Below, piece by piece: positions 1 through 10,744 of a stretch of 64,000 nt of DNA (positions are counted from its first letter, which is position 1; each line of letters begins with the position of its first letter). Position numbers and translations under genes: made by a program. The stretch spans positions 65,745,719-65,809,718 of the forward strand of contig OY720348.1 in the NCBI GenBank assembly GCA_963082975.1, given 5' to 3'. Below the pieces are notes generated by a model. The model was not told where the DNA came from and did not search any database. It was given only the letters and a program-made list of their open reading frames with translations. This stretch comes from Labia minor. Its lineage: Eukaryota > Arthropoda > Insecta > Dermaptera > Spongiphoridae.

Positions 1-168
1 TAATTTCCAGCTACAGAAACAATTTCAAATAATTTTAATATATCTATTAATGTAATAAAAAAACAGATATGGACATAACATAAATATTTTTAATTTTATT
101 TTATTTGTAATATATATGTAAGACTAGGCTCTGACGTCATATAATTTTGAATTAAGAAAAAACTAATA
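1..168 (-). repeat. Inverted copy of a dispersed repeat, cut by the window edge
   Basis: This stretch is the reverse complement of roughly 9345-9562. Shared landmarks are the GACGTCATATAATTTT block near 134, the ATATGGACATAACATAAA block near 67 and the CCAGCTACAGAAAC block near 8. The two copies lie in opposite orientation about 9 kb apart. The left boundary is not visible because the window starts inside the copy. It abuts the C-run at 181 that opens the next element. No reading frame was recognised. Confidence 0.75.
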
Positions 169-180
169 AAGATGATAAAC

Positions 181-262
181 CCCCCCCCCCAGAAGAGAAA
201 AAAATATAAATTGCTGTATATTATGTACTATATTACAAATAGAAAAGAAAAAAAATTCTTAA
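181..262 (+). mobile_element. 5' fragment of a CAGTGGCGCAA-type TIR element
   Basis: The C-run followed by AGAAGAG and a TATATTATGTACTATATTA stretch matches 20690-20765 of the complete copy at 20655-21305. The terminal inverted repeat itself is missing at this end. The matching 3' part of the same family lies at 5978-6204. The intervening DNA includes the foldback element at 379-5817, so this reads as one old element split by a later insertion. Confidence 0.65.
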
Positions 263-721
263 AGTATAACTTAGTGTATAATAAGTAAGTTTATTTTATT
301 TTAAAAAAATTTTAACAAAAATAAAATTAGCTTATTTTTTCGTACAGAATTAAATATAAGAAATAAAAAATTATTTTAATGTGCGTGAAGTTAGCACCGC
401 CATTTTATAATTCCAGAAAAAACGCAATTGTGCTAGGTTGTGCTAAGTTTGTGCTACGTTGTGCCGCAAACGCCAGTCACTCATCTCAAAAAACAAACCG
501 GAAAATCAAAAAAAACCGTTTTTTTGCTGGCACCGCCATTTTGTTTTTCCAAAAAAACAAAAATTGTGCTGGATACTATCTTGGCTACTAAACATTGTGC
601 CGCAAACAGAACAACTCTGGCTCTTTCCGTTTAGGAGAAAAAAAATATCCAAATTTAATATTATAAGACATAGTATTAAACCTCTTATAATTTTTTCAGA
701 GAGAGAGATAAACAAATTATG

Positions 722-2180
722 CAAGTTGTGCTAAGTTGTGCTGGTTGAATACAACAAAGTATCATTCATTAATAAAATAAATGTTGCATAGCTTGCGAAA
801 AAAATGGCAAAAAGTAAGATAGCAAAAACTGAAATTTTACATTTTAAAATTTTCGAAAGTTGTGCTGAATTGTGCTAGTCGAGTACAACAACTTTCCCTA
901 ATGGCACAATTTCGTTAGATCAAAACTGTCCATGATACAGCCCAAAATAGCTTTACGTTTGCCCGCTAATCATTATTTCGATCTTTAATTGCATTTTAAT
1001 CTCGAACCAATGCAGAAATCGAAATTCTGCGAGTTGTGCTAAGTTGTGCTGGTTGAATACAACAAAGTATCATTCATTAATATAATAAAAATTGCGTAGC
1101 TTGCCAAAAAAATGGTAAAAAGTCACGTAGCAAAAACTGAAATTTTACATTTTTGAATTTGTGAAAGTTGTGCTGAATTGTGCTAGTCGAGCACAACAAC
1201 TTTCCTTAATGGCACAATTTCGTTAGATCAAAACTGTCCATGATACAGACCAAAATAGCTTTACGTTTGCCCGCTAATCATTATTTCGATCTTTAATTGC
1301 ATTTTAATCTCGAACCGTTACAGAAATCGAAATTCTGCGAGTTGTGCTAAGTTGTGCTGGTTGAATACAACAAAGTATCATTCATTAATAAAATAAAAAT
1401 TGCGTAGCTTGCCAAAAAATTGGCAAAAAGTCACGTAGCAAAAACTGAAATTTTACATTTTTGAATTTTCGAAAGTTGTGCTGAATTGTGCTAGTCGAGC
1501 ACAACAACTTTCCTTAATGGCACAATTTCGTTAGATCAAAACTGTCCATGATACAGCCCAAAATAGCTTTACGTTTGCCCGCTAATCATTATTTCGATCT
1601 TTAATTGCATTTTAATCTCGAACCGTTACAGAAATCCAAATTCTGCGAGTTGTGCTAAGTTGTGCTGGTTGAATACAACAAAGTATCATTCATTAATAAA
1701 ATAAAAATTGCGTAGCTTACCAAAACAAATGGAAAAAAGTAATGTAGGAAAAACTTAAAATTTACATTTTTTAATTTTCGAAAGTTGTGCTGAATTGTGC
1801 TAGTCGAGTACAACAACTTTCCCTAATGGCACAATTTCGTCAGATCAAAACTGTCCATGGTACAGCTCAAAATAGATTTTGGTTTGCCCGCTAATCATTA
1901 TTTCGATCTTTAATTTCATTTTAATCTCGAACCGTTACAGAAATATAAATTCTGGGAGTTGTGCTAAGTTGTGCCGACGGAGTACTATAAGGAACTGTTG
2001 ATAGTTGTATCGAAAAGTGCGTAACTTGCCAAAAAAATGGCAAAAAGTAATGTAGGAAAAACTGAAATTTACATTTTTGAATTTTCGAAAGTTGTGCTGA
2101 GTTGTGCTAGTCAAGCACAACACTTTCCCTAATTGCATAATTTCGTCAGATCAAAAACTGAAAAACTGTAATTTTTGGTT
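722..2180 (+). repeat. Left-arm tandem array, about 308-bp units
   Basis: The block GAGTTGTGCTAAGTTGTGCT recurs at about 1031, 1339, 1646 and 1956, with a variant start at 722, giving a period of about 308 bp. Each unit contains several TTGTGCT motifs, a GTACAACAACTTT block, a GATCAAAACTGTCCATG block and a CCGCTAATCATTATTTCG block. The last unit is diverged, with CCGACGGAGTACT replacing the usual GGTTGAATAC. No coding potential was recognised. Confidence 0.85.
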
Positions 2181-2214
2181 AATTATAAAATGGCGGTGCT
2201 AGCTTCACGCACAT
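2181..2214 (-). repeat. Extra internal foldback-element terminus
   Basis: AATTATAAAATGGCGGTGCT followed by AGCTTCACGCACAT repeats the element's outer end (compare 5784-5817), with one substitution near the centre. It closes the left half, 379-2214, as though that half were a complete 1.8-kb element. The next bases, GATAGGCCC, do not match the 9-bp ATTATTTTA duplication seen at the outer ends. This terminus was therefore probably not produced by the insertion event that made the flanking duplication. Confidence 0.7.
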
Positions 2215-3032
2215 GATAGGCCCATAAACACTCTCCATTAACCATTCATATATATATTGTTCATTGTTCATTGTTTATATTTTATAAATATAAAGTATAC
2301 TTACTTAAAAAATTCGGTCCCAATTTTTTGATTTTTTATTTCAATTTACAGTTTAAAATTACATCTCATTATAAACAATCCTCAATGAAATTTCATTGCA
2401 ATTTCTCATATAAATATAAATTCTTATACTTACATGCTTTTATTTTTATAGATATAGTCAACTTCTTACTGATAATTCTTTAAAGCATTATTAAATAATC
2501 AGATTCAAAAGGAATATATTCCATTTTTAAATTTTATTATAAAACATAATAGAAGATAAAACAAATAAAAATAAAATATTAAATTTATAATATACAAATT
2601 TATCCAAACATTTATGTAAAATCAAATTTGTGAATTACATAATAATTAATCATAATGTCATGTTATTTCCGAACTTCCTAACATATATATTATAGTAACA
2701 TAAGAATTATAATAATAATAAAAATAATAATAATTAAAGAAAACTCAATAAAATAATAATAATGTCAGAAGTATTACATTTAGATTCTAAACCAATTCAA
2801 TTGAATATTATTAGTTTCTGGTCGATTAGTATAGTGGTGATTAAATGATCTTTCGAACCACTTTATTATAAGAAATTCGTCATCTTAAATTCCAATAAAC
2901 TATTAGTTATTGTATTCCTGAGTGGTTGGCTTGGAACCCAAATTCAATCATAATTGATTAAAATAATAATACATAAAATCATTCATATTTTTTTGTTTTA
3001 AAAATATTTAATTTATATAATTATATTATATA
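2215..3032. other. AT-rich centre between the foldback arms
   Basis: Between the two repeat arms lies about 820 bp of AT-rich, non-repetitive DNA with no convincing reading frame. The only structured part is a weak tRNA-like stretch near 2815-2870. This may be captured host DNA, or the remains of two adjacent elements. Confidence 0.5.
2818..2960 (+). other. Weak tRNA-derived (SINE-like) sequence
   Basis: GGTCGATTAGTATAGTGGTGA resembles the 5' end and A box of tRNA-Asp. TTTCGAACC about 35 bases further on is a poor B-box match. A second AGTGGTTGG-like stretch follows near 2920. There is no complete cloverleaf with a paired acceptor stem, so this is not called as a tRNA gene. A decayed tRNA pseudogene or SINE head is possible. 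Confidence 0.25.
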
Positions 3033-5470
3033 GTTCGAGAGATGCATGCAATTAAAGATCGAAATAATGATTAGCGGGCAAACCTAAAGCTATTTTGGGC
3101 TGTACCATGGACAGTTTTGATCTGACGAAATTGTGCCATTAGGGAAAGTTGTTGTGCTCGACTAGCAAAATTCAGCACAACTTTCGAAAATTAAAAAATG
3201 TCAAATTTCGGTTTTTCTACTTTAATTTTTGCCATTTTTTTTGGTAAGCTACGTAACTTTTATTTTATTAATGAATGATATTTTGTTGAATTCAACCAGC
3301 ACAACTTAGCACAACTCGCAGAATTTGGATTTCTGTAACGGTTCGAGATTAAAATGCAATTAAAGATCGAAATAATGATTAGCGGGCAAACCTAAAGCTT
3401 TTTTGCCTATACCATGGACAGTTTTGATCTGACGAAATTGTGCCATTAGGGAAAGTTGTTGTGCTCGACTAGCACAATTCAGCACAACTTTCGAAAATTC
3501 AAAAATGTAAAATTTCAGTTTTTGCTACGTGACTTTTTACCATTTTTTTGGCAAGCTACGCAATTTTCGATACAACTATCAGCAGTTCCTTTTAGTACTC
3601 GGTCGGCACAACTCAGCACAATTCGCAGAATTTGAATTTCTGTAACGGTTCGAGATTAAAATGCAATTAAAGATCGAAATAATGATTAGCGGGCAAGCCA
3701 AAATCTATTTTGGGCTGTACCATGGACAGTTTTGATCTAACGAAATTTTTCCATTAAGGAAAGTTGTTGTGCTCGACTAGCACAATTCAGCACAACTTTC
3801 ACAAATTCAAAAATGTAAATTTTCAGTTTTTGCTATCTTACTTTTTGCCATTTTTTTCGCAAGCTATGCAACATTTATTTTATTAATGAATGATACTTTG
3901 TTGTATTCAACCAGCACAACTTAGCACAACTCGCAGAATTTCGATTTCTGCATTGGTTCGAGATTAAAATGCAATTAAAGATCGAAATAATGATTAGCGG
4001 GCAAGCCAAAATATATTTTGGGCTGTACCATGGACAGTTTTGATCTGACGAAATTGTGCCATTAGGGAAAGTTGTTGAGCTCGACTAGCACAATTCAGCA
4101 CAACTTTCGAAAATTCAAAAATGTAAAATTTCAGTTTTTGCTACGTGACTTTTTGCCAATTTTTTGGCAAGCTACGCAATTTTTATTTTATTAATGAATG
4201 ATACTTTGTTGTATTCAACCAGCACAACTTAGCACAACTCGCAGAATTTCGATTTCTGTAACGGTTCGAGATTAAAATGCAATTAAAGATCGAAATAATG
4301 ATTAGCGGGCAAACGTAAAGCTATTTTGGGCTGTATCATGGACAGTTTTGATCTAACGAAATTGTGCCATTAAGGAAAGTTGTTGTGCTCGACTAGCACA
4401 ATTCAGCACAACTTTCGAAAATTCAAAAATGTAAAATTTCAGTTTGTGCTACGTGACTTTTTGCCAATTTTTTGGCAAGCTACGCAATTTTTATTTTATT
4501 AATGAATGATACTTTGTTGTATTCAACCAGCACAACTTAGCACAACTCGCAGAATTTCGATTTCTGCATTGGTTCGAGATTAAAATGCAATTAAAGATCG
4601 AAATAATGATTAGCGGGCAAGCCAAAATCTATTTTGGGCTGTACCATGGACAGTTTTGATCTGACGAAATTGTGCCATTAGGGAAAGTTGTTGTGCTCGT
4701 CTAGCACAATTCAGCACAACTTTCGAAAATTCAAAAATGTAAAATTTCAGTTTTTGCTACGTGACTTTTTGCCATTTTTTTGGCAAGCTACGCACTTTTC
4801 GATACAACTATCAGCATTTCCTTTTAGTACTCGGTCGGCACAACTCAGCACAACTCGCAGAATTTGAATTTCTGTAACGGTTCGTGATTAAAATGCAATT
4901 AAAGATCGAAATAATGATTAGCGGGCAAGCCAAAATCTATTTTGGGCTGTACCATGGACAGTTCTGATCTAACGAAATTGTGCCATTAAGGAAAGTTGTT
5001 GTGCTCGACTAGCACAATTCAGCACAACTTTCGAAAATTCAAAAATGTAAAATTTCAGTTTTTGCTACGTGACTTTTTACCATTTTTTTGGCAAGCTACG
5101 CAATTTTTATTATATTAATGAATGATACTTTGTTGTATTCAACCAGCACAACTTAGCACAACTCGCAGAATTTCGATTTCTGCATTGGTTCGAGATTAAA
5201 ATGCAATTAAAGATCGAAATAATGATTAGCGGGCAAACGTAAAGCTATTTTGGGCTGTATCATGGACAGTTTTGATCTAACGAAATTGTGCCATTAGGGA
5301 AAGTTGTTGTACTCGACTAGCACAATTCAGCACAACTTTCGAAAATTTTAAAATGTAAAATTTCAGTTTTTGCTATCTTACTTTTTGCCATTTTTTTCGC
5401 AAGCTATGCAACATTTATTTTATTAATGAATGATACTTTGTTGTATTCAACCAGCACAACTTAGCACAAC
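3033..5470 (-). repeat. Right-arm tandem array, about 308-bp units
   Basis: The inverted form of the left-arm unit recurs with its ACTCGCAGAATT landmark near 3313, 3621, 3929, 4237, 4545, 4852 and 5161, again about 308 bp apart. Two units (around 3560-3620 and 4800-4850) carry the GGTCGGCACAACTCAGC variant also found at the inner end of the left arm. The two arms therefore share unit subtypes but differ in copy number. Confidence 0.85.
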
Positions 5471-5977
5471 TTGCATAATTTGTTTATCTCTCTCTCTGAA
5501 AAAATTATAAGAGGTTTAATACTATGTCTTATAATATTAAATTTGGATATTTTTTTTCTCCTAAACGGAAAGAGCCAGAGTTGTTCTGTTTGCGGCACAA
5601 TGTTTAGTAGCCAAGATAGTATCCAGCACAATTTTTGTTTTTTTGGAAAAACAAAATGGCGGTGCCAGCAAAAAAACCGGTTTTTTTTGATTTTCCGGTT
5701 TGTTTTTTGAGATGGGTGACTGGCGTTTGCGGCACAACGTAGCACAAACTTAGCACAACCTAGCACAATTGCGTTTTTTCTGGAATTATAAAATGGCGGT
5801 GCTAACTTCACGCACATATTATTTTATTATTTCTCCTAAATCATAAAAAACAAAAGACTTAATATAAGATTACTAGATGATTGTGAAATTTTCCAATTTG
5901 ACTATTATTTAAATATAAAATAAATAAAAATCTTATGTACTCAAATTCTAAATATTTTTTATTAATAATACATTAAC

Positions 5978-6204
5978 TTTTTCTTTCTAAAACTGTGAAT
6001 ACGAGTAAATAAAATACAAAATTAAATTTTTTTGCCAGATTTTGTAAAATCAGTGTTTCATTTACAAAACTTTTTTAAATATTTAATATAAAAAAAAAAC
6101 TTAATGAAAATTTGTCTTTGAGAGAGCTCGGGGGGAGGGGGCGCCATAGGAAGGTAGAGCGGCTAGTCAAACCCCCCCAGGATCAAATCCTGGTTGCGCA
6201 ACTG
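5978..6204 (+). mobile_element. 3' part of the interrupted CAGTGGCGCAA-type element
   Basis: TTTTTCTTTCTAAAACTGTG and the following 200 bases match 21095-21305 of the complete copy. This includes the G-run, GCGCCAT, the C-run and a degenerate terminal repeat TTGCGCAACTG (intact form TTGCGCCACTG). The foldback element and flanking DNA separate it from its 5' fragment at 181-262. Confidence 0.75.
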
Positions 6205-6800
6205 AACGGACAAAGTATTTATATTTTTATTTATTTTTTTTATTATTCATTTTATTTTGTTTGTTTATTTTTCTTATTATAATTTTGTTTTTCTATTTTT
6301 TTTTATTATATTAACAAAGTTATTTTGTCGCATTACTGTTGAAATGTAATAAATGTATATAGATATAATATTTCGATTAAGGGGAGGGACAATCTCCCTT
6401 CAAGTTTTTATAATTTAATCAGTTGAGAATTATCAGTTGAAAAAGAGATATCATTCTAATATGAGCTTGTAACTATCACGTCCCGTGATATAATTAATTT
6501 TTTTTATAAATCATCACACCCTCTGATAACTATTACTGTTACTCCTTGTAATAATAGTGAATTACATTATCTTATTTTTTTTATTTAAATGTCTTATATT
6601 TAATCTGTTTAAACTTTTTATTATTAATTAAAGTGTATTAGTGCAAACATTATTTCTTTTCCCCTTTTCCCTTAATTTTTTTTCACCCTTTTGTATTCTG
6701 GGATTAAGACAATTTACCTAAAGTCTGGAGCCCATAATTTACTTATAATACAATTCACAGTCATCGTGGGACATAGTTGGATCCTCTTACAATTTATATA

Positions 6801-7269
6801 TGTTACGGTAAATGTACACTCTTGGGAAATGTACACATTTACCGGAAAATGTGTACATTTCCCAAAAAGTTAGGTATATGTGAACTGAATATAATGTATA
6901 TGTACATATACAATATTTTTGTTTTTTGTGATACAATCTGTTCTAGTTGGTTTTTAAATTTTTCTTTTTGTTCCATTGTTTTTCAAAAATTCTAACTAAA
7001 AAATAATTTTTTGTAGAAAAATTAAAATTTTAACTTACCTGAGTCTTATTTCTCTAAATATCTTAAATTATATCAGTATACTATGACATTAATTAGTAAT
7101 CTATGCTCACATTTACCAAAACGACATGGTCATTGTGAATTCAATGTACATTTCCCTTATTTGAAATTGTAAATGTTAGTTGAATGCACATTACCCAAAT
7201 GAGGAGGCTAATGTGCACATTTACCGGAAAATGTGTACATTTGCCACAATATCTACTTTTACCGTAACA
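6801..7269. mobile_element. MITE with TGTTACGGTAAA ends and internal hairpins
   Basis: TGTTACGGTAAA at 6801 is matched in reverse by TTTACCGTAACA at 7258-7269, and both ends are flanked by TATATA. Subterminal DNA holds a perfect 17-bp stem, GGGAAATGTACACATTT against AAATGTGTACATTTCCC with a six-base loop (about 6825-6864). A related ACATTTACCGGAAAATGTG block occurs near 7218. No protein is encoded. The superfamily was not assigned, because the TA-rich flank hides the exact target duplication. Confidence 0.7.
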
Positions 7270-7537
7270 TATATATATTAATGTATTTATTTATATATAT
7301 ATTTACATTTATAAAATCTCATATTAATAAAAATTATTTATTTATAAATATAACATAATAATTATTATTCAATAATAGCATTTACTTAACATAAATGCAT
7401 AAAATCAATTTTGGAAGATTAATATATTTTTTTGTTTTATTCAATTTGTAAATTTTCGTATAACTTCATCTTTTCTATTTCTCTTGTTATATTAAATAAA
7501 TTTATCATATTAAAATTGCACTAAAAAGAATAAAATA

Positions 7538-8380
7538 ATATAAATATAAAAAATTTTTATAAAATAACGTTTTTCCAGAGGACTAAAAAGAATAAAATAA
7601 TTTTTCTATAAGCCTTACAAAGTTTATGGATGAATTGCTTCATATTCAACGAAAAACGTAGGGCGCATTTAGTTCTATGCAATTAGCTTCCTGAGCTATT
7701 ATTCATATATATATATACTAAGATACACTAAAGCAGCTGTCGCCAAACTTGACCTCACGGGCCAGTTAATTCATAATTTAAATCCCGCGGACCACTAATA
7801 GGATTTTTTAAGTGTTAAATATATTTATAAATAAAAATTGTGATCAAAGAACACATAAAATATACCTAGTTAATAAAATGGAACTATTAATAGTATTGTT
7901 ATGAATTGAATCATGTTTTAATGCATCTTAAAACATAACTTAACATGATGAGTAAGTATATTCCACATTTTTCTGCGGACCAGCGAAATTTTCTCGCGGA
8001 CCACCACTTTGGCAACCGCTGCACTAAAGCACTTCATTAACAACTAACACTATTTCTTCTAATATTATCAAACATTTTGGATTTGATTGATAATATGTAA
8101 ATTTAATAAAAATTCTTTTAAATTTTGATACATACTTTGATATAAGTAGGTATATTACAGTGACAAATAATATTAATTTCTTAGCTCTTAAACTATCAAT
8201 TTTATTGCATGATAAAAAAAATTGTCAGTTTATGTGTTTAATAAAATTTTTAATATTACAAAAATTTGACTTGATTGTTCATATAAATAAATTAAACTAA
8301 ATACGCTCAACGTTTTTCGTTGAATATGAAGCAATTCATCCATAAACTTGTCATAAAAATTTTTTATATTTATATTTTCT
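7538..8380. repeat. Inverted-repeat pair flanking a hAT MITE
   Basis: A 40-bp block (AAGTTTATGGATGAATTGCT and onward) at about 7618-7660 recurs inverted at about 8311-8352. The similarity extends outward into an AAATATAAAAAATTTTTAT block at each end. The left arm carries about 50 bp of extra sequence. Between the arms sits the hAT MITE at 7734-8021. This is probably a foldback-type repeat with a nested insertion. No protein is encoded. Confidence 0.6.
7734..8021. mobile_element. Non-autonomous hAT element (MITE), 288 bp
   Basis: The ends are CAGCTGTCGCCAAACTTG and, read inwards from the right, CAGCGGTTGCCAAAGTGG. Both are typical hAT termini. Perfect 8-bp target duplications CACTAAAG lie at 7726-7733 and 8022-8029. 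The interior has repeated GCGGACCA blocks and no transposase frame. Confidence 0.9.
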
Positions 8381-8392
8381 TTTTTCATGCAG

Positions 8393-8444
8393 CAACTTGA
8401 TATCTTCGAAAACTTTTAAATCTTGGATGGATTCCACTAGAAAG
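8393..8444 (+). CDS. Putative exon of an unrecognised spliced transcript
   Basis: The segment is bounded by a pyrimidine-rich ...TTTTTTCATGCAG acceptor and an AAAG|GTGAGT donor. One frame is open across it and contains an ATG (MDSTRK). It continues in phase 0 over a 63-base intron into 8508-8565. No homology was recognised. It could be a coding exon, or untranslated sequence with a short upstream ORF. A hAT MITE and inverted repeat lie just upstream. Confidence 0.35.
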
Positions 8445-8507
8445 GTGAGTGCAATTCTAAGATGAATTATTCTAGTGAGAAATTATTTCATATTGAATTT
8501 TTTTCAG

Positions 8508-8565
8508 GTAGAGAACGAAATCAAGTTGAAGAGTTTGATTCGACACATTCCCATGGAAATTCATT
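8508..8565 (+). CDS. Putative second exon, in phase with 8393-8444
   Basis: The acceptor is TTTTTTTCAG| and the donor CATT|GTAAGT. Read in phase from the previous segment it gives VENEIKLKSLIRHIPMEIH, with one base left over. If it is joined to the candidate exon starting at 9910, the split codon becomes TAA, giving a frame of only about 21 codons. A non-coding leader or a uORF is therefore as likely as a protein exon. Confidence 0.35.
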
Positions 8566-8589
8566 GTAAGTTGTATCTATATATGTCTA

Positions 8590-8735
8590 ATAGAAATCAA
8601 TTCCTGATTTTTTCAAGGGGTGGGATACCTGATTCTACCTTTTTTAAGCCACGCCCCCTCCTGTAACTTTGGGGTTGTTTATCGAATTTTTTCCAGTTTG
8701 GTTCGTGATGGTCAACTGTTATAGATTTTTAAAAA
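8590..8735 (+). repeat. Dispersed repeat, copy 1
   Basis: The TTTTTCAAGGGGTGGGATAC region, an AAGCCACGCCCCCTCCT block and GGTCAACTGTT match 11758-11925 with scattered indels. No terminal repeats or coding frame are visible. Probably a degenerate transposon fragment. Confidence 0.7.
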
Positions 8736-8939
8736 AAATTAATTTCATTATCAGGATTAAATATTAAATATCTCTAAAATCTCAAATATTTCTGAATTTG
8801 TTGTTAATATATCCTCCAAAAACAAGTTATTTTTAAATTTTCATTTATTAAATTATTTATAAAAAAAAAATCTACAATTTTTTTGCTCTTATCTATATGA
8901 ATTAATATTTTTAGCTTTCTTTATAAATACTTGAATCTA

Positions 8940-9562
8940 CTGGGAATGGATACCTATGATTTTTACCGACCGACGATAGTAAGGGAGGTATTGTTTTCAC
9001 ACCAAATTTCACATGTGGAGATTTTTACATATCTCCACGAATCATGCATTTTCTTAACAGAAAAAAGTATTTTTAGCATGATGTCTTTCCGTCCGTCTGT
9101 CCGTCTGTCCGTCCGTATAGATGTGTACAGCCTGAACGGCTTAACGGATTTTGATGAAATTTGGTATATTTACTTAATGCATCAGTGGGATGAATTGATC
9201 AACTTTTGGTGCAAATCCGGAAACCGGAAGTGGTAGTATTAGCGATCGACGATAAGAAGGGAAGGGTTATTTTCGCACCAAATTTCACATAAGGAGATTT
9301 TTTTACATATCACCACGAATGTATTGGTTTTATCCTCGGGAAAAATCATCTTCATTATGTTGTTCTTAATTTAAAATTATATGACGTCACCCAGCCCTTC
9401 ATGACGTCACAGCCTCGGGTAACGCCGGCAACGCCGGCTACTTCAGCTATATATTATAAATAAAATAAAATTAAAAATATTTATGTTATATCCATATCTG
9501 TTTTTTATTACATTAATAGATATATTAAAATTATTTGAAATTGTTTCTGTAGCTGGAAATTA
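8940..9562 (+). repeat. Dispersed repeat with a (TCCG/TCTG) tract
   Basis: The segment holds two diverged versions of a CACCAAATTTCACAT-GGAGATTTTTACATATC block (near 9000 and 9279). It also has a CCGTCCGTCTG-type simple repeat at about 9088-9118 and a GATGAAATTTGGTATA block, a composition typical of insect transposon non-coding DNA. Its last 220 bases recur inverted at 1-168. No transposase frame was found and the superfamily is not assigned. Confidence 0.6.
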
Positions 9563-9909
9563 ATTTATTTCAAACCGTCGGTCGGTTCGGACCTGGCCAC
9601 AGGTCAACTTATTTATAAATGGTACCGCTAATCAGCGAATCAAATCGAATATTAAATTTTAAATCTCGTTGTGAATGTTTACCCAATTCATTCCTATAGT
9701 AATATATACCAAATATCATTATATTTGCATATTCTATTAATTAAAATTGTTACATTCAATTGATTATTATATAAAAAGTATATCATCTCCAAAACCAAAA
9801 AAACCTTGAATGCGCTAGATGTTTTTTTATTGCTTTGGATATCACATGTATCATATATATATATAATATTTATTTCTTGATTTTAATTTTTCTTCTATTC
9901 TATTTTCAG

Positions 9910-9992
9910 AATTATCATCATAAATGAAATTCCTATACGAGGTGCATCTACATAATAAATAGGAATATTTCTCTCTAAATATCCATTTGATG
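9910..9992 (+). other. Possible non-coding exon
   Basis: CTATTTTCAG| precedes and GATG|GTAAGTTA follows this 83-base stretch, so it has good splice borders. It has no long open frame. The ATG near 9924 opens 12 codons and then meets TAG. It could be an untranslated exon of the same transcript as 8393-8565. Confidence 0.25.
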
Positions 9993-10744
9993 GTAAGTTA
10001 GTTATTACTTTCAAATAATTTTTTCTAAAAATTCTCATTTCTCATCAGACTCTTGTTCACTCAGACTAGGACTCCAAATCCTTGTTAATATTAAGGTTAT
10101 TTTTAAATGGTAATTTTACTACATTTGTCTCATTTGGAGTGGGATTCTCATTATATAGGCTCTTATAGGGAATCAAAACTACCTAATATAATAATTAACA
10201 TAAAAAAAAAATGAAAAATCATTTAAATTTGAAATATTATGTTAAACACATCAAATTAATTAACTTTCATTATTTAAATTTAATTTGCATTTAAATTTTT
10301 TATACGTATAGATTTTTTTCCTAAATTTGATCAGGATATTTACTACTATAATTTTTAATTAAATTTACTAGATGTAAAATATCTATTGAATAGAAATAAA
10401 CATATATATATATATATATACCTAAATATTAAATTAGGATTTTATTTTTAATTTATTTATCGTATTTATTATGTAGGTAAAAATTGTGATAATATATTAT
10501 ACCATTAATATACTTTCATTATAGGTTTATATTGTATAAGTTATATAAAACTATTCCAATCATTATAAATTTTTAGTAAAAATCATTTTTAAAAAATACG
10601 TTTTTATTGTTTTCATATAAAATTTAATATGTAAATTGACATTGAAATAGTATTTTAAATAAGTTTATTTTTTATTTTTATTTTTTAATAATAAAAATAA
10701 TAAACTTAAGTGAATTGATAATTGTACCTAACATCAGTCATTTT

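Larger units (their letters stand above)
379..5817. mobile_element. Foldback / Mutator-like element with long near-identical arms
   Basis: Both termini read ATGTGCGTGAAG inwards (379 rightwards, 5817 leftwards). The element is flanked by a perfect 9-bp direct repeat ATTATTTTA at 370-378 and 5818-5826. A 9-bp target duplication is the hallmark of the Mutator (MULE) superfamily and of foldback elements. The outer 650 bp or more of each arm are nearly identical in inverted orientation, which suggests a young insertion or arm homogenisation. Inside, each arm is built of tandem units of about 308 bp rich in TTGTGCT/AGCACAA motifs: about four units on the left and about eight on the right. No transposase frame is visible, so it is probably non-autonomous. 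It interrupts an older TIR element. Confidence 0.85.

Noticed and set aside
459-734. Open frames of 64-118 codons in the foldback arms (459-734, 5461-5817)
   Set aside because: They are mirror images of the same inverted repeat, occur in overlapping frames on both strands, and have no protein-like features; translated TIR sequence.
2818-2960. tRNA gene
   Set aside because: Only an A-box-like start is convincing; no acceptor-stem pairing or good B box.
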